Shown here in pieces: positions 33,454-43,060 of a stretch of 64,000 nt of DNA. The notes below the pieces were generated by a model. That model saw only the letters and a program-made list of their open reading frames with translations. It was not told the DNA's origin and ran no database searches. The stretch is from Symsagittifera roscoffensis (lineage: Eukaryota; Xenacoelomorpha; Acoela; Convolutidae). Location of the stretch: assembly GCF_963678635.1 (NCBI RefSeq), contig NC_087070.1, forward strand, positions 5,924,539 through 5,988,538, given 5' to 3'. The translations under genes were made by a program, and so were the position numbers. Each line of letters begins with the position of its first letter. The first letter of the stretch is position 1.

Positions 33454-33807
33454 TGAATCATCACTGCTTTTTATCAAAGATTGTTTAATTTTAACAAAGC
33501 AGTGACTTGATAAATTGTGTGGCGATAAATTGATACTGACGAAAGGTCGCTGTCACCTGTAGGATATTCTTATCTGATTATCGATTGTGTTTTGTGTGTC
33601 GATTATATCTTGTGGAAACTTAGTGATACTGTTATACTATACAACCGGGTTGAGTTAGCATTATATCAATACTGGGTAGACCCTGTGTGTAACTTAAGCT
33701 GAGTCACTGATTTAGTCGTGAGAGATCTAAGAGACATTTTGATACTGACGGAATCGAGTAGGCAGCGTTAAGTGATTTAACTAAATCTTGTTTGTGGTAC
33801 GTTTGCA

Positions 33808-34767
33808 TTGCCATCAAATTACGAATACTTTCATTTTGATAAAAACTATGCATCGACTACTAAAATTCCCAGGCTAAGCAAGGGAAGCACGCGGAAGTTT
33901 AGAACTAGGCGTAGCCAAACCTCGTTTAGCAGCGCTTCCGACGCGTTTGCTGAAGACGAATCGACTAAAGGTCAACCTGATCTTTCAGTGAGCGAAATGA
34001 AACTAAGGAGCGAGAAAAACCTCGATGGCAGTCAAAGGCGGAGCGCCGAGGCCGAGCCCGCGAGCGAAACGCTGGTGGATCCCTTTGACGAAGGGGAGCG
34101 AACGCTCATTCGACCCGACTTTGAGCCAGATGAGGTCCTCGAACGGGAGGAAGCCGAGAGGACAGAGGAGACCTCGGAGCGTCCCGAGGTCGAACCTCGG
34201 GAGGAAGTGTTGTACAGGGGAATGTCCAAATCAGACACTAAGAGCTATAAATGGAGAAAGGAACATTCACATCCGACAAGTGCACACTCATCTTTGGCCA
34301 AACAGAGCAACAACGCGATGATGTCGAGTATGAGTCCGGGTGAAGAGCAGACGTTCTCGAAGGCAAAGAAAAGTTGGAAGTCTTTGTACGATGGGCGCGT
34401 GACGTCGCTACAAGCCGGAGGTCTATCCTCTAGTTACGGCCAACCGGAAATAACCCATCCGGATGTGAACTTCACACCGTGCCCAAGGAACGACATGAGC
34501 AGGGAGGCGTCTTCGGCCTCGCCGACCAGGCCTATGTCAGATGGGATAACGATGGGAGCATCATCAACATTTGACAGACTGATGACGTTAATGCACAAGC
34601 AAAAGGGCGGTGCGTCATCGAGTACTAGGCTACAGCCGCAGCTGACCTCGTGTTCTCTGGGGCTAACCCCGCCACTGGGGCCAGCTGGTGACATAAGTGA
34701 TATGTTCGCTGGTGTGATGAATGGCCTGGATGAATTGAGGCGGGATATGACTAAGAAGAGAGTTTGA
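33808..34767 (+). CDS. Element A first frame (gag-like N-terminal protein)
   Basis: An open frame of up to 319 codons; the exact start is unclear. The product is hydrophilic and rich in S, R, E and P, with no recognised domain. Its end overlaps the start of the long second frame by four bases in another phase, an arrangement Ty3/gypsy elements often serve by programmed frameshifting. Confidence 0.6.
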   Translation: MPSNYEYFHFDKNYASTTKIPRLSKGSTRKFRTRRSQTSFSSASDAFAEDESTKGQPDLSVSEMKLRSEKNLDGSQRRSAEAEPASETLVDPFDEGERTLIRPDFEPDEVLEREEAERTEETSERPEVEPREEVLYRGMSKSDTKSYKWRKEHSHPTSAHSSLAKQSNNAMMSSMSPGEEQTFSKAKKSWKSLYDGRVTSLQAGGLSSSYGQPEITHPDVNFTPCPRNDMSREASSASPTRPMSDGITMGASSTFDRLMTLMHKQKGGASSSTRLQPQLTSCSLGLTPPLGPAGDISDMFAGVMNGLDELRRDMTKKRV

Positions 34768-37700
34768 AAGACGAGCTAACGCACGTGAAGTCGCAGGCGA
34801 GGTTTGATCAGGCTCAATTGATTCATAACACCGATCAATGCCTGGCTGAGAGCCTGGCACAGGCAAACAAAGAGTCAGAGGAAAGAGAGGCAAGGATGAC
34901 AAGAGAGATCGAGCGATTATTGAATGACCATGATAATACCTACGCCCAAACGATGACTGGCCTGGAGAAGAGGTTAGACGCCAAATCTGACTTGATGATG
35001 CGGAAGCTTGACGCGATCCTGAATGGGAGTAGTTGGCAGGAGCATTACAACTCAAGGGAGCGCTCAAGCAATGCGAATGTTGGAGATGGTACGGGCAACA
35101 GTGCCAGAGCCCAGCAAGGCTCGAGAACGAACTACGAACATAGAAACAAGGAGCGGCCAAGGGCAGCCCCGCAGAGGCCTGGCTGGACGAATCCAGTACC
35201 GCCGGAGGCAGATGCCACCCCGGAGACAAGATTGCCAACCGTGCCACAAGTCAGTTCAGTACCAGATCTGACTACAGTCTCGCAAGACACAACGATGTAT
35301 GCCTCGATGTTTGAGCCTCTGAACAGATCTCTTGAAACATTCATCACCAAGCTCTCGAAGTCAACCGAGAGAGGAGAGAGGTCAAGAAGAACACTGAAAA
35401 AGCCGAAGTCATATAAAGACGAGTCAGACGGCTGCATTGATACTTGGATAGAGGTGATGAAGTTACACTTTGAGGAAGAGAATCTCTCCAAGAAACAAGA
35501 GTGCAGCGCGCTGACGAGCAACCTGGAGGGTACTGCATTAAATTGTGTAATGGCGAAAAGAGCCAATGAGAGAGACAGCGCTCGCAAGATATTCGACATC
35601 CTGCTGAATCGTTTCGGCTCTGGAGTACAAGGGCACCAGGCTATGGTGAAGTTCGAGAAGAGGCGTCAGAGAGATGAAGAATCAATAGATAAATTCTTGG
35701 ACGACCTTGAATTGCTCAGGAGGAGAAGCAACCCGGATGAGAGAATATCCGAGCGAAACTTGGCGATTGCTTCGAAGTTCATGGATGGAGTAAGGAGTGA
35801 GGAGTTGAAGACGATGTTGGCCACTCACTTCACCCTGTCGCTTGACCAGGTACCCACGCCTGACGACTTGCGTATGAAGTCACGCGAGTATTTACTCATA
35901 AAACCGAGGGCGCAAAACCGTTACAGCAATTATGGTAACTATAGCGGGACAAACACTGGTGCGAATTCCAGGTGGTACAAACCTCGCGATGACATGGACA
36001 AGAGGAGGTCGTGCGCGAATTGTGGTTCGATGGACCATCACGTTTCTGCGTTTTCTGCATACAAACAGAACATGAAGGCCATAGGCAACTTTCTTGAGGA
36101 CGCCGATGCGACCGACGAGGATCATGAGGAGTACGTCAGGGGGCTCATCATGAAATATGGTCCGAGGTGTTTCTTCTGTAATTTGGAGGGACACTTCAAG
36201 TCGGATTGTACTCAATTTTGGGACGCAGTAGCGGACGCGAAACATCCCCGCCACGAAGAGGCGCTTTCGGGCGTCAAGGCCAGTCGAGCACGTCTGATGA
36301 ACGAGGCTGAATCTCGGAGAAAGGAAACGACACCGAGCACCTTTGCGACCAAAAAGGTTAAGACATGGCCTGACGAGGTGGTAGCCTCGAACCTCGAAGC
36401 AGAGTCGTCTAGTCCACTCAAGGTGGATTACGGCCTGGCGGCAAGGACAGCGCTGCAGAATGTCAAACAGGACCTTGCCACGAAAGAAGTGGAGCAATGG
36501 GTAAGGTCGGAGCTGGAAAGCACAGATCTTCGGGAGACTCTTAATGTCCTCGGTAAAGCGACAAGAGTAGAAGACAAAGAGGAGCCCAAGAAACAGGGAC
36601 TAAAACTGAACGTTATATCTGGCAAGACTTTCGGCATGACGAAGGCGGGGACCAAAATAATGTCCATCATCTCAGTCGCAGGGCACCAGGTGGTCAAGAA
36701 CTTGAGTGAACCATCCGAGATTACACTAATCCACCTGGACATCTATGCCGACTACCTGAAGGAGAAGGATCCCAAACTGGACTCCAGGGCAGTGCGAGCG
36801 CTGCTCACAACGGGAGGTCCGAGGCTGATGAAAGTGGACGGACATTATATCGATGTCTATGGCCCTTACCCGATTCTGATGAATGTGGATGGCATCAATA
36901 TCTACACGAAAGCTCACATAACTGATGCGAACGATCAGGTTGGCCGGATATACATTGGTCAAGAGGAGCTGAAGGTCAGACGAATCGGACACAACGCGAT
37001 GCTCGAACAAGATGCGGTGCATATTGGTTGTGAGGCCGATCTGGCCGCACACGTTCTGGACGTGCAAGGCAGACAACTTTCAGTAAAGGGGCTGCTAGAC
37101 ACGGGAGCAGTGGTTAGTGTCATGCCAGTCAAAACTTGGACCGACATGGGTTTCGAGAGGTCGGTTCTCATACCGACAAACATCAGGTTGGCAGCGGCCA
37201 ATCAGGGAGCGATCTATGTGACTGGACGAACCCCGATCATTTCACTGCAGCTCGGAGGAAGACATCTTTGGATGAGCTTCCTAGTAGTAGAGAATTTGGA
37301 TGAATCCGACCAGTTCATCCTAGGAAGGGATTTCGTTCGCAACTTTGACGTCACGATTGATCTCAATGACGGATTGATTAGGATCAAGGATCCTAAAAAA
37401 AAGTATGAGAAAAGACCCCTTAATAAGATCTTAATTAATCAGGCCAAGGTGCCGATTTTTCTGGATCGAAAAGTTAGATTAAAACCGAACCAAGCCGTAG
37501 TAGCGACGTTTAGGATGAGGAACTTGAATGAACTCAGCAATGACAGACAGGTGTGTCTGGTACCAAATCCAAACAGTAAAAGCTCGGCTATTTTAGGAAG
37601 AAGCTTCTCACTCACTCAGAGCGGACTGTGTGTGAGTGTGTTATTGAACACAGAAGCAACAACAGTGACAATACAGAGCGGAAAGAAACTTGGCTACGCT

Positions 37701-40700
37701 TTGCCTCTGAACACAGACTTTCTGAGTGTGGAGAACTTGAAGAAGTTTGATGTAACTAAATGTCCATTACATGCGAACCAAGAATGTATAATGAAAAGAG
37801 TAAATGAATTGAAATCTTCTAGGAAATTGTTTTCAATGAAGTCGGAAACAGATGATGGGCTGTCTAGTTGTTCCAACTTTCCTGAGAGGCCGACGGAAGC
37901 AGAGTTAGCAGCGAATAAGCCTGTCCTACCTGAGATAGAACATCTGAAGGGTAAAATATCTGACAAGGAACTAGATTCGCTCAGGGCGGTGCTAAATCGG
38001 AACGCAGACGTTTTTTCAAAGCATAAGGCCGACATAGGTTGTTGCAATTTTGTAGAGCACGAGATTGAGATAGAAGAGGGCTCGGTACCTCATAGGGAAG
38101 GGGCGAGAAGAATGACCCCAAACAAGTCAGAAGCGTGTAGGAAGGAAATTGAAATGTTAATGGAGTACGACATGATTGAGCCGTCGAAGTCCCCATGGGC
38201 TTGTGGCGTGGTCATGGCAAAAAAGAAAGGGGGACAACTCAGATTTTGTTGTGATTTCCGTTATCTGAACGCAGTGACTATAAAGGACGCATACCCGATT
38301 CCCCGCATCGATGAGAGCCTATCCAAGCTGGGAGACGCTAAGTTCTTCACGACGTTGGATTTGGGCTCCGCATTCTGGCAAGTGCCACTCAGAAAGCAAG
38401 ATCGAGAGAAAACGGGTTTCGCGTGTGAGCTGGGACTGTTCCAGTGGAAGAGGATGCCATTTGGATTGTGCAACGCGACGGCCACATTCCAGCGACTGAT
38501 GGCCCAGGCACTCACGAGCGTCACTAAGAAATACGGGAATCTCATTATGTGTTATGTCGATGATGTCGTGATTGCAACACCAACCTTGGAAGACCACATA
38601 GAGAGGTTGGAGGAGGTGTTTTCTTGCATGAAGCAGGCGGGTCTGAAATGTAAACCCTCTAAGTGTGAAATCCTCAGGGATTCCATAAAGTATCTGGGCC
38701 GCCTGGTTGACAAACATGGAGTGAGACCAGATCCTGAAGCGGTTGAAGCGGTGCTGACCTGGAAGGCACCTAAAACAGATACACAGCTGATGAGTTTTCT
38801 GGGATTCGCAAATTATTATCGAGAGTTCATCAAGGGGTATGCTGACAAGATATACCCCATGCAGAGGTTGATGAGAAACAAGGGCAAAAAGTTCACCTGG
38901 ACTGATGAGGCTCAAGTTTCATTTGAAAACATCAAGCGTGAACTTTGCGAGGCACCGGTCCTCGGCATGCCAACAGAGAAGGGGATGTTCGTGCTGGACA
39001 CGGATGCATCAGTGGTTGCGATATCGGGCATACTTCACCAGGAGCAGGAGTGGAACGGGAGAACGGTTCTTCGTCCGATAGCCTACGGGAGCAAAGTCCT
39101 GAGTGATACTGAAATGAAGTACGGCGCACCAAAAGCGGAGATGTTTGCGGTGATCACTTTCGTGGAAAAATACAGGGCCTACTTGGGGAGTGCTCCCTTC
39201 AAGTTACGTGTGGATAATCGTGCCCTTGCCTGGCTGAAAACCTGTTCGATGGACCAAAGCTATATTGGTCGTTGGATTGTGCGCCTGGATGGATACCACA
39301 TGATCATAGAGCACCGTACCCGTGACAAGCACCAGAACGCAGATAGCCTCAGTAAAAAGACAGAATTTTATGAGCGCCTCGAGGAGAAGCAGGCTAACCA
39401 ATCAGAGATCAAAGACGGGTTTTCCTTTCTGGACAAAGAAACCTACGATAAGCTGCCACTTACTAGGTGGTTAGACAAATCAGGACATCCTATACCTGGA
39501 CACCCTGACCTTCCAGTGGAGACGGCCGCGGGGATAAAGCTTTTAGCCAGAGGCGAACCCGTTCCGTTGGACCTGCTAGTCCGATCCAACTTGGTACAGC
39601 AAGAACTGACCAAGCTGGGTATAAACAGCATCGCTTTATCGAATAAGACGGTGAACGTGGCGCCGGACGTCATGGGAAAACTCCGTGACTTGTTGGATAG
39701 GGAAGTGAATATGCATGATCGTGAATGGATGGAGACCATGCAGAGGTTGACTGTCACCGATAGAACAGAGAAGAGGCCAGTGTCCATTCGCAGCCGAGGC
39801 GTTGAACGGGATTGCAGGTCGATCGTCAACCAGCTGGTGACCTCGATGCCGAGAGAAGTATTGTTGAGAACTTCGTTCACTGAATATGGAACATCGAATC
39901 AAAACCAAGCTACTGAGGAAGTCAGGATCAGGTCGAAATCTAGCTTCACGAGGAGAGTGCACTTCACGGATGCAAAAGAGGAATACGAGCCAAGCCCAGA
40001 TTGTTCGTCCATGGACGAGACAATGTTCGGGGAGTCTGACACCTTCGAGCCAGTCAAGGACGTCTCCTCTGATGAGTCAGACACCTTTGAGCCCGTGCAG
40101 GACGACTTGTCCGGGGAGAGGTTGACTAGACCACCTAGGGGCAGAATTTTGTCCGGGGAGTCGGGTTCAAAGCGACCGATGGACAGAGTTTTGTCCGGGG
40201 AGTCAAGAAACATCTCAGACAACTTGGAATATGATGTTGAGGAATCAGTCTACTCAAGTGGTGACTCGAGACCCCAGTCCTGGGACAACACGTCTGAAAC
40301 AGCTTCCAACTCCGATATGTCAGAGATCGCAATCCACTCCTTATTGGTAGACTGGAAGCAGCGTGGGCTGGACCGAGAAACACATCAGGATCCAGACAGG
40401 GACAGATACACCTCAGATGAAGAGGGCACTGTGGTAGATAATGCCGCAGACGAGCTCGAGCTGATAGCAGTTTCAAAACGCCCAACCAGATTGCTGCCAC
40501 ATGGTACGGTCGTCCGTACCAATCTGGAACCATCTGTGCAAGAAGCGACACCTTTGAAAAAGATATGGTGTGTCAAGTTGATGGACGATGCTCATGCTCC
40601 GGAGATAATGAGTGGGCAGATGAACGTGGTGAAGACGTATTTGAAAGCCAGGTACAGGCTGTCGGATCTCCTAAGGGCTCAACGAAATGATAGAATGACG

Positions 40701-42770
40701 AGCAGTCTGAAGAGATGGATTGAGAATGGAGCACCTGACAAGGGAGACTTGGAAGAAGACAGCTACAAAATCCTGAAGCAATTCTACCTGAAGCGAAACG
40801 ACTTGTTGTACCTGAATAAGGACGGAATCGTTGCCTGCAAGCGAAAAGAGGAGGACAAGGTCCTCTATAAATACAATTCAATAGTGTTACCGCAGTTGTA
40901 CCAGACCGAATTGCTCTTTCGCTCACATGATCAGATGGGCCATCAAGGCGTGGAAAAAGTGTATAACAGGATACAAAAACGATTCGAATGGCCGGGATTG
41001 AAGAAGGCTTGTGAGAAATGGATAGCCGCATGCCTGTCTTGTCAACAGGCAAAGGATCCCAGGAAACTAAGGTTCCCCCTACAGTCAATAGAATCGTCAG
41101 GTTTCAACGAAGTGGTGCAAATTGATCATCAGAAAATCTGCATGACAGCAACGGGCTATAATCAGGTGCTGGTAATGATCGATCATTTTACGAAGTATGC
41201 GGAGGCAGCACCCTGCATGACAGCATCGGCAGAAGAAACATGCGATCATTTGATAAACGTGTGGATAGCAAGGCATGGCTGCCCCATCACGTTCCAATCG
41301 GACAATGGCAAAGCATTCGTAGGTGGTCTCACAAAAGAGTTAATGAAAAGGTCGCAGGTAGCTCAGGCCCACTCGACCACTTATCACCCGCAAACGAATG
41401 GCCTAGTCGAGAGGCAGAATCGCACACTGGTATCCATGTTGAGAGTCTACTGCTCACGCTACATGGATGACTGGGACAAGCACTTGCCGCAAGTGATGGG
41501 TGCTTACAACAGCACGGAGCATTCCACCACGGGAACAAGTCCACATATGATGCTGACGGGTAACGAAAAAGCACTCCCATTAACGTTCTTCTACCCTGAA
41601 TATGAAGGGAAGAGGACAGCACCGCAAACGTACGTGCGGGACGTTATTAGAAGACAGCAGGACCTTAATGACTTATGCAGGAGGAATACGCAACAGGCGC
41701 AAATTAGACAAAAAAGGAGGTTTGATAAAAGAACAGCCGATGCAAAAGCCTACTCAGTTGGCGATTACGTCTGGGTGTTCCAGGAAGTGGTTCCACCAAA
41801 AGGAACCAAGAAACTATTAAAGAAATGGCGTGGTCCATTTCAGATAACAGAGGTGCATCAAGGAGGTCGTTTTTATCGGCTGAGCACAGGAAGAGCGGCT
41901 CATTACGAGAATATCAAACCACACAACGCCTCGTCCGAGGATTGGTGCATTCCAGCGGACATGCAAGAGGGAGACTATTTAATAGTGGATCCTGCTTGTG
42001 AAGTGAATGAAAGGGGTACTCGCGACAAGAACATCAGTCATGACAATACCGAGTCCAACTGGGTCGCCCCAGATGGTCCTCTACGTGTTCCACAATCCAA
42101 CCTCAATCTCCTAGACTTTGGGCGATCGACGGGGACGTCAATGGATATTTTTGTCCGGGGAGTGGGGGTAGGACTCACCCACACCGAAAATCTGATAATA
42201 AAAAAATTGAAATCGGCAAGAGAAACCGGGGAACTAGAGACAGAGGGCGAGAATGCTAAAAAACCACCTTTTGGACGAATCTTTGAATCGTATTTTGATC
42301 TACCGAACCATTATTCGAACAATATCGTCATAACGGACAGCGATTTCATACTCACGGAACGCACGTGCGCCATAGCGATAACCGCGGACGTAAGCTTCAA
42401 AGCAGCACTAGCGGCTGACTTCAAAAGAGAGTATAAGAATATCGAGTTTTTATGGAAACAGAGGCCTGGTGTGGGAGGGATGATAGCGCTGCCCCCTGTT
42501 GCATCACAGATACCAGGGAAATATTTGTGTTTTTTGGTTACGAAAGCTACTGATAGGCAACACGTGAATCCGGAGAGCTTGGTACTGGCCTTGACTCGAC
42601 TCAGGGATTTCCTGGTTGAGAGAGGTGTGACCTCTCTCTCGTTACCAGTTTATGATCCCAATAGAGGGAAGCTACACCCGAGAGAGTTGTACGCTCTTGT
42701 GCATGTGATATTTTCAGAGACTGACATAGAAGTTTACTTACATAAAAAATACTATCTGAGTATATGCTAG
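34764..42770 (+). CDS. Element A Gag-Pol polyprotein with C-terminal macrodomain
   Basis: 2,668 codons without interruption. Residues 1-90 are coiled coil. A Gag capsid-like region lies at about 220-370 and two zinc-knuckle-like motifs follow at about 417 and 469. The aspartic protease has LLDTGA near 777. The reverse transcriptase spans about 1140-1330 with YVDD near 1263, and RNase H starts near 1408 (DTDAS). The integrase has an HHCC region from about 2054 and a catalytic core at about 2117-2214. A GPY/F-type module with KKWRGPFQI is near 2350. Residues about 2457-2668 form a macrodomain-like unit: a VVITD-type strand, a GKYLCFLVTK strand, a LALTRLRDFL helix, a VTSLSLP strand and a final ETDIEVYLH strand, in the order seen in TARG1/OARD1. 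Such enzymes remove ADP-ribose from proteins; whether this one does is unknown. Element B keeps the same domain. Confidence 0.9.
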   Translation: MKDELTHVKSQARFDQAQLIHNTDQCLAESLAQANKESEEREARMTREIERLLNDHDNTYAQTMTGLEKRLDAKSDLMMRKLDAILNGSSWQEHYNSRERSSNANVGDGTGNSARAQQGSRTNYEHRNKERPRAAPQRPGWTNPVPPEADATPETRLPTVPQVSSVPDLTTVSQDTTMYASMFEPLNRSLETFITKLSKSTERGERSRRTLKKPKSYKDESDGCIDTWIEVMKLHFEEENLSKKQECSALTSNLEGTALNCVMAKRANERDSARKIFDILLNRFGSGVQGHQAMVKFEKRRQRDEESIDKFLDDLELLRRRSNPDERISERNLAIASKFMDGVRSEELKTMLATHFTLSLDQVPTPDDLRMKSREYLLIKPRAQNRYSNYGNYSGTNTGANSRWYKPRDDMDKRRSCANCGSMDHHVSAFSAYKQNMKAIGNFLEDADATDEDHEEYVRGLIMKYGPRCFFCNLEGHFKSDCTQFWDAVADAKHPRHEEALSGVKASRARLMNEAESRRKETTPSTFATKKVKTWPDEVVASNLEAESSSPLKVDYGLAARTALQNVKQDLATKEVEQWVRSELESTDLRETLNVLGKATRVEDKEEPKKQGLKLNVISGKTFGMTKAGTKIMSIISVAGHQVVKNLSEPSEITLIHLDIYADYLKEKDPKLDSRAVRALLTTGGPRLMKVDGHYIDVYGPYPILMNVDGINIYTKAHITDANDQVGRIYIGQEELKVRRIGHNAMLEQDAVHIGCEADLAAHVLDVQGRQLSVKGLLDTGAVVSVMPVKTWTDMGFERSVLIPTNIRLAAANQGAIYVTGRTPIISLQLGGRHLWMSFLVVENLDESDQFILGRDFVRNFDVTIDLNDGLIRIKDPKKKYEKRPLNKILINQAKVPIFLDRKVRLKPNQAVVATFRMRNLNELSNDRQVCLVPNPNSKSSAILGRSFSLTQSGLCVSVLLNTEATTVTIQSGKKLGYALPLNTDFLSVENLKKFDVTKCPLHANQECIMKRVNELKSSRKLFSMKSETDDGLSSCSNFPERPTEAELAANKPVLPEIEHLKGKISDKELDSLRAVLNRNADVFSKHKADIGCCNFVEHEIEIEEGSVPHREGARRMTPNKSEACRKEIEMLMEYDMIEPSKSPWACGVVMAKKKGGQLRFCCDFRYLNAVTIKDAYPIPRIDESLSKLGDAKFFTTLDLGSAFWQVPLRKQDREKTGFACELGLFQWKRMPFGLCNATATFQRLMAQALTSVTKKYGNLIMCYVDDVVIATPTLEDHIERLEEVFSCMKQAGLKCKPSKCEILRDSIKYLGRLVDKHGVRPDPEAVEAVLTWKAPKTDTQLMSFLGFANYYREFIKGYADKIYPMQRLMRNKGKKFTWTDEAQVSFENIKRELCEAPVLGMPTEKGMFVLDTDASVVAISGILHQEQEWNGRTVLRPIAYGSKVLSDTEMKYGAPKAEMFAVITFVEKYRAYLGSAPFKLRVDNRALAWLKTCSMDQSYIGRWIVRLDGYHMIIEHRTRDKHQNADSLSKKTEFYERLEEKQANQSEIKDGFSFLDKETYDKLPLTRWLDKSGHPIPGHPDLPVETAAGIKLLARGEPVPLDLLVRSNLVQQELTKLGINSIALSNKTVNVAPDVMGKLRDLLDREVNMHDREWMETMQRLTVTDRTEKRPVSIRSRGVERDCRSIVNQLVTSMPREVLLRTSFTEYGTSNQNQATEEVRIRSKSSFTRRVHFTDAKEEYEPSPDCSSMDETMFGESDTFEPVKDVSSDESDTFEPVQDDLSGERLTRPPRGRILSGESGSKRPMDRVLSGESRNISDNLEYDVEESVYSSGDSRPQSWDNTSETASNSDMSEIAIHSLLVDWKQRGLDRETHQDPDRDRYTSDEEGTVVDNAADELELIAVSKRPTRLLPHGTVVRTNLEPSVQEATPLKKIWCVKLMDDAHAPEIMSGQMNVVKTYLKARYRLSDLLRAQRNDRMTSSLKRWIENGAPDKGDLEEDSYKILKQFYLKRNDLLYLNKDGIVACKRKEEDKVLYKYNSIVLPQLYQTELLFRSHDQMGHQGVEKVYNRIQKRFEWPGLKKACEKWIAACLSCQQAKDPRKLRFPLQSIESSGFNEVVQIDHQKICMTATGYNQVLVMIDHFTKYAEAAPCMTASAEETCDHLINVWIARHGCPITFQSDNGKAFVGGLTKELMKRSQVAQAHSTTYHPQTNGLVERQNRTLVSMLRVYCSRYMDDWDKHLPQVMGAYNSTEHSTTGTSPHMMLTGNEKALPLTFFYPEYEGKRTAPQTYVRDVIRRQQDLNDLCRRNTQQAQIRQKRRFDKRTADAKAYSVGDYVWVFQEVVPPKGTKKLLKKWRGPFQITEVHQGGRFYRLSTGRAAHYENIKPHNASSEDWCIPADMQEGDYLIVDPACEVNERGTRDKNISHDNTESNWVAPDGPLRVPQSNLNLLDFGRSTGTSMDIFVRGVGVGLTHTENLIIKKLKSARETGELETEGENAKKPPFGRIFESYFDLPNHYSNNIVITDSDFILTERTCAIAITADVSFKAALAADFKREYKNIEFLWKQRPGVGGMIALPPVASQIPGKYLCFLVTKATDRQHVNPESLVLALTRLRDFLVERGVTSLSLPVYDPNRGKLHPRELYALVHVIFSETDIEVYLHKKYYLSIC
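42133..42767 (+). other. Macrodomain-like region of element A
   Basis: Codes for the last 210 or so residues of the polyprotein. It starts at a conserved IFVRGVGVGLTH block shared with element B (52078 onwards). The region between the integrase and this block is poorly conserved between A and B, whereas the block itself is well conserved. The assignment to the TARG1-like macrodomain group is from the pattern of strands and helices remembered for that family. Confidence 0.65.
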
Positions 42771-43060
42771 GATTGCGCTCGGCGATAAGTGGTTTTTGTT
42801 AAGTTATTCGATAGGAATTAGAGTCAAGTTTTAGGTTAGGTTAGGTTTTAGGTACAGTATTAGGGATTAGGTTTTTAGGTGATAGTATAGGTGTGTGATG
42901 TTTATGTGTTTATGTTATGTTATTGTTATGATATGTTTTATGTTTGTGTCATCAAGGTGACAGCGCACATTTGTGCCACTCTGACAAAGGTAAAGGTGGA
43001 CGATCCACCTTGGTGCTAAAATTTTAAATCAGAATTGAAAAAGAGAATCTGATACCCCGT
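42771..43060 (+). other. Spacer between polyprotein and third coding region of A
   Basis: Non-coding, with several TTAGG-like pentamers near 42830-42878 and TATG-rich sequence. No feature beyond that. Confidence 0.5.

Larger units (their letters stand above)
30718..33807 (+). other. Element A leader (non-coding)
   Basis: About 3.1 kb between the 5' LTR and the first long frame. A possible primer-binding site starts at TGGCGCTCCTGGG (about 30729), 11 bp inside the LTR end. The leader carries four 67-bp stem-loop modules (30796-31533), many CCCTCCG motifs (about 32340-32860) and two copies of a 185-bp unit with a covarying hairpin (33084-33453). Only short, unconserved frames are seen. The family C leader at 56861 onwards is related to it. 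Confidence 0.7.

Noticed and set aside
34663-35599. Long minus-strand open frames opposite the element A polyprotein
   Set aside because: They are shadows of the plus-strand frame, which has clear Gag and Pol domains.
42830-42878. TTAGG pentamers resembling telomeric repeat
   Set aside because: Only a few imperfect, interrupted units inside the spacer of element A; too few for a telomere or an interstitial telomeric array.
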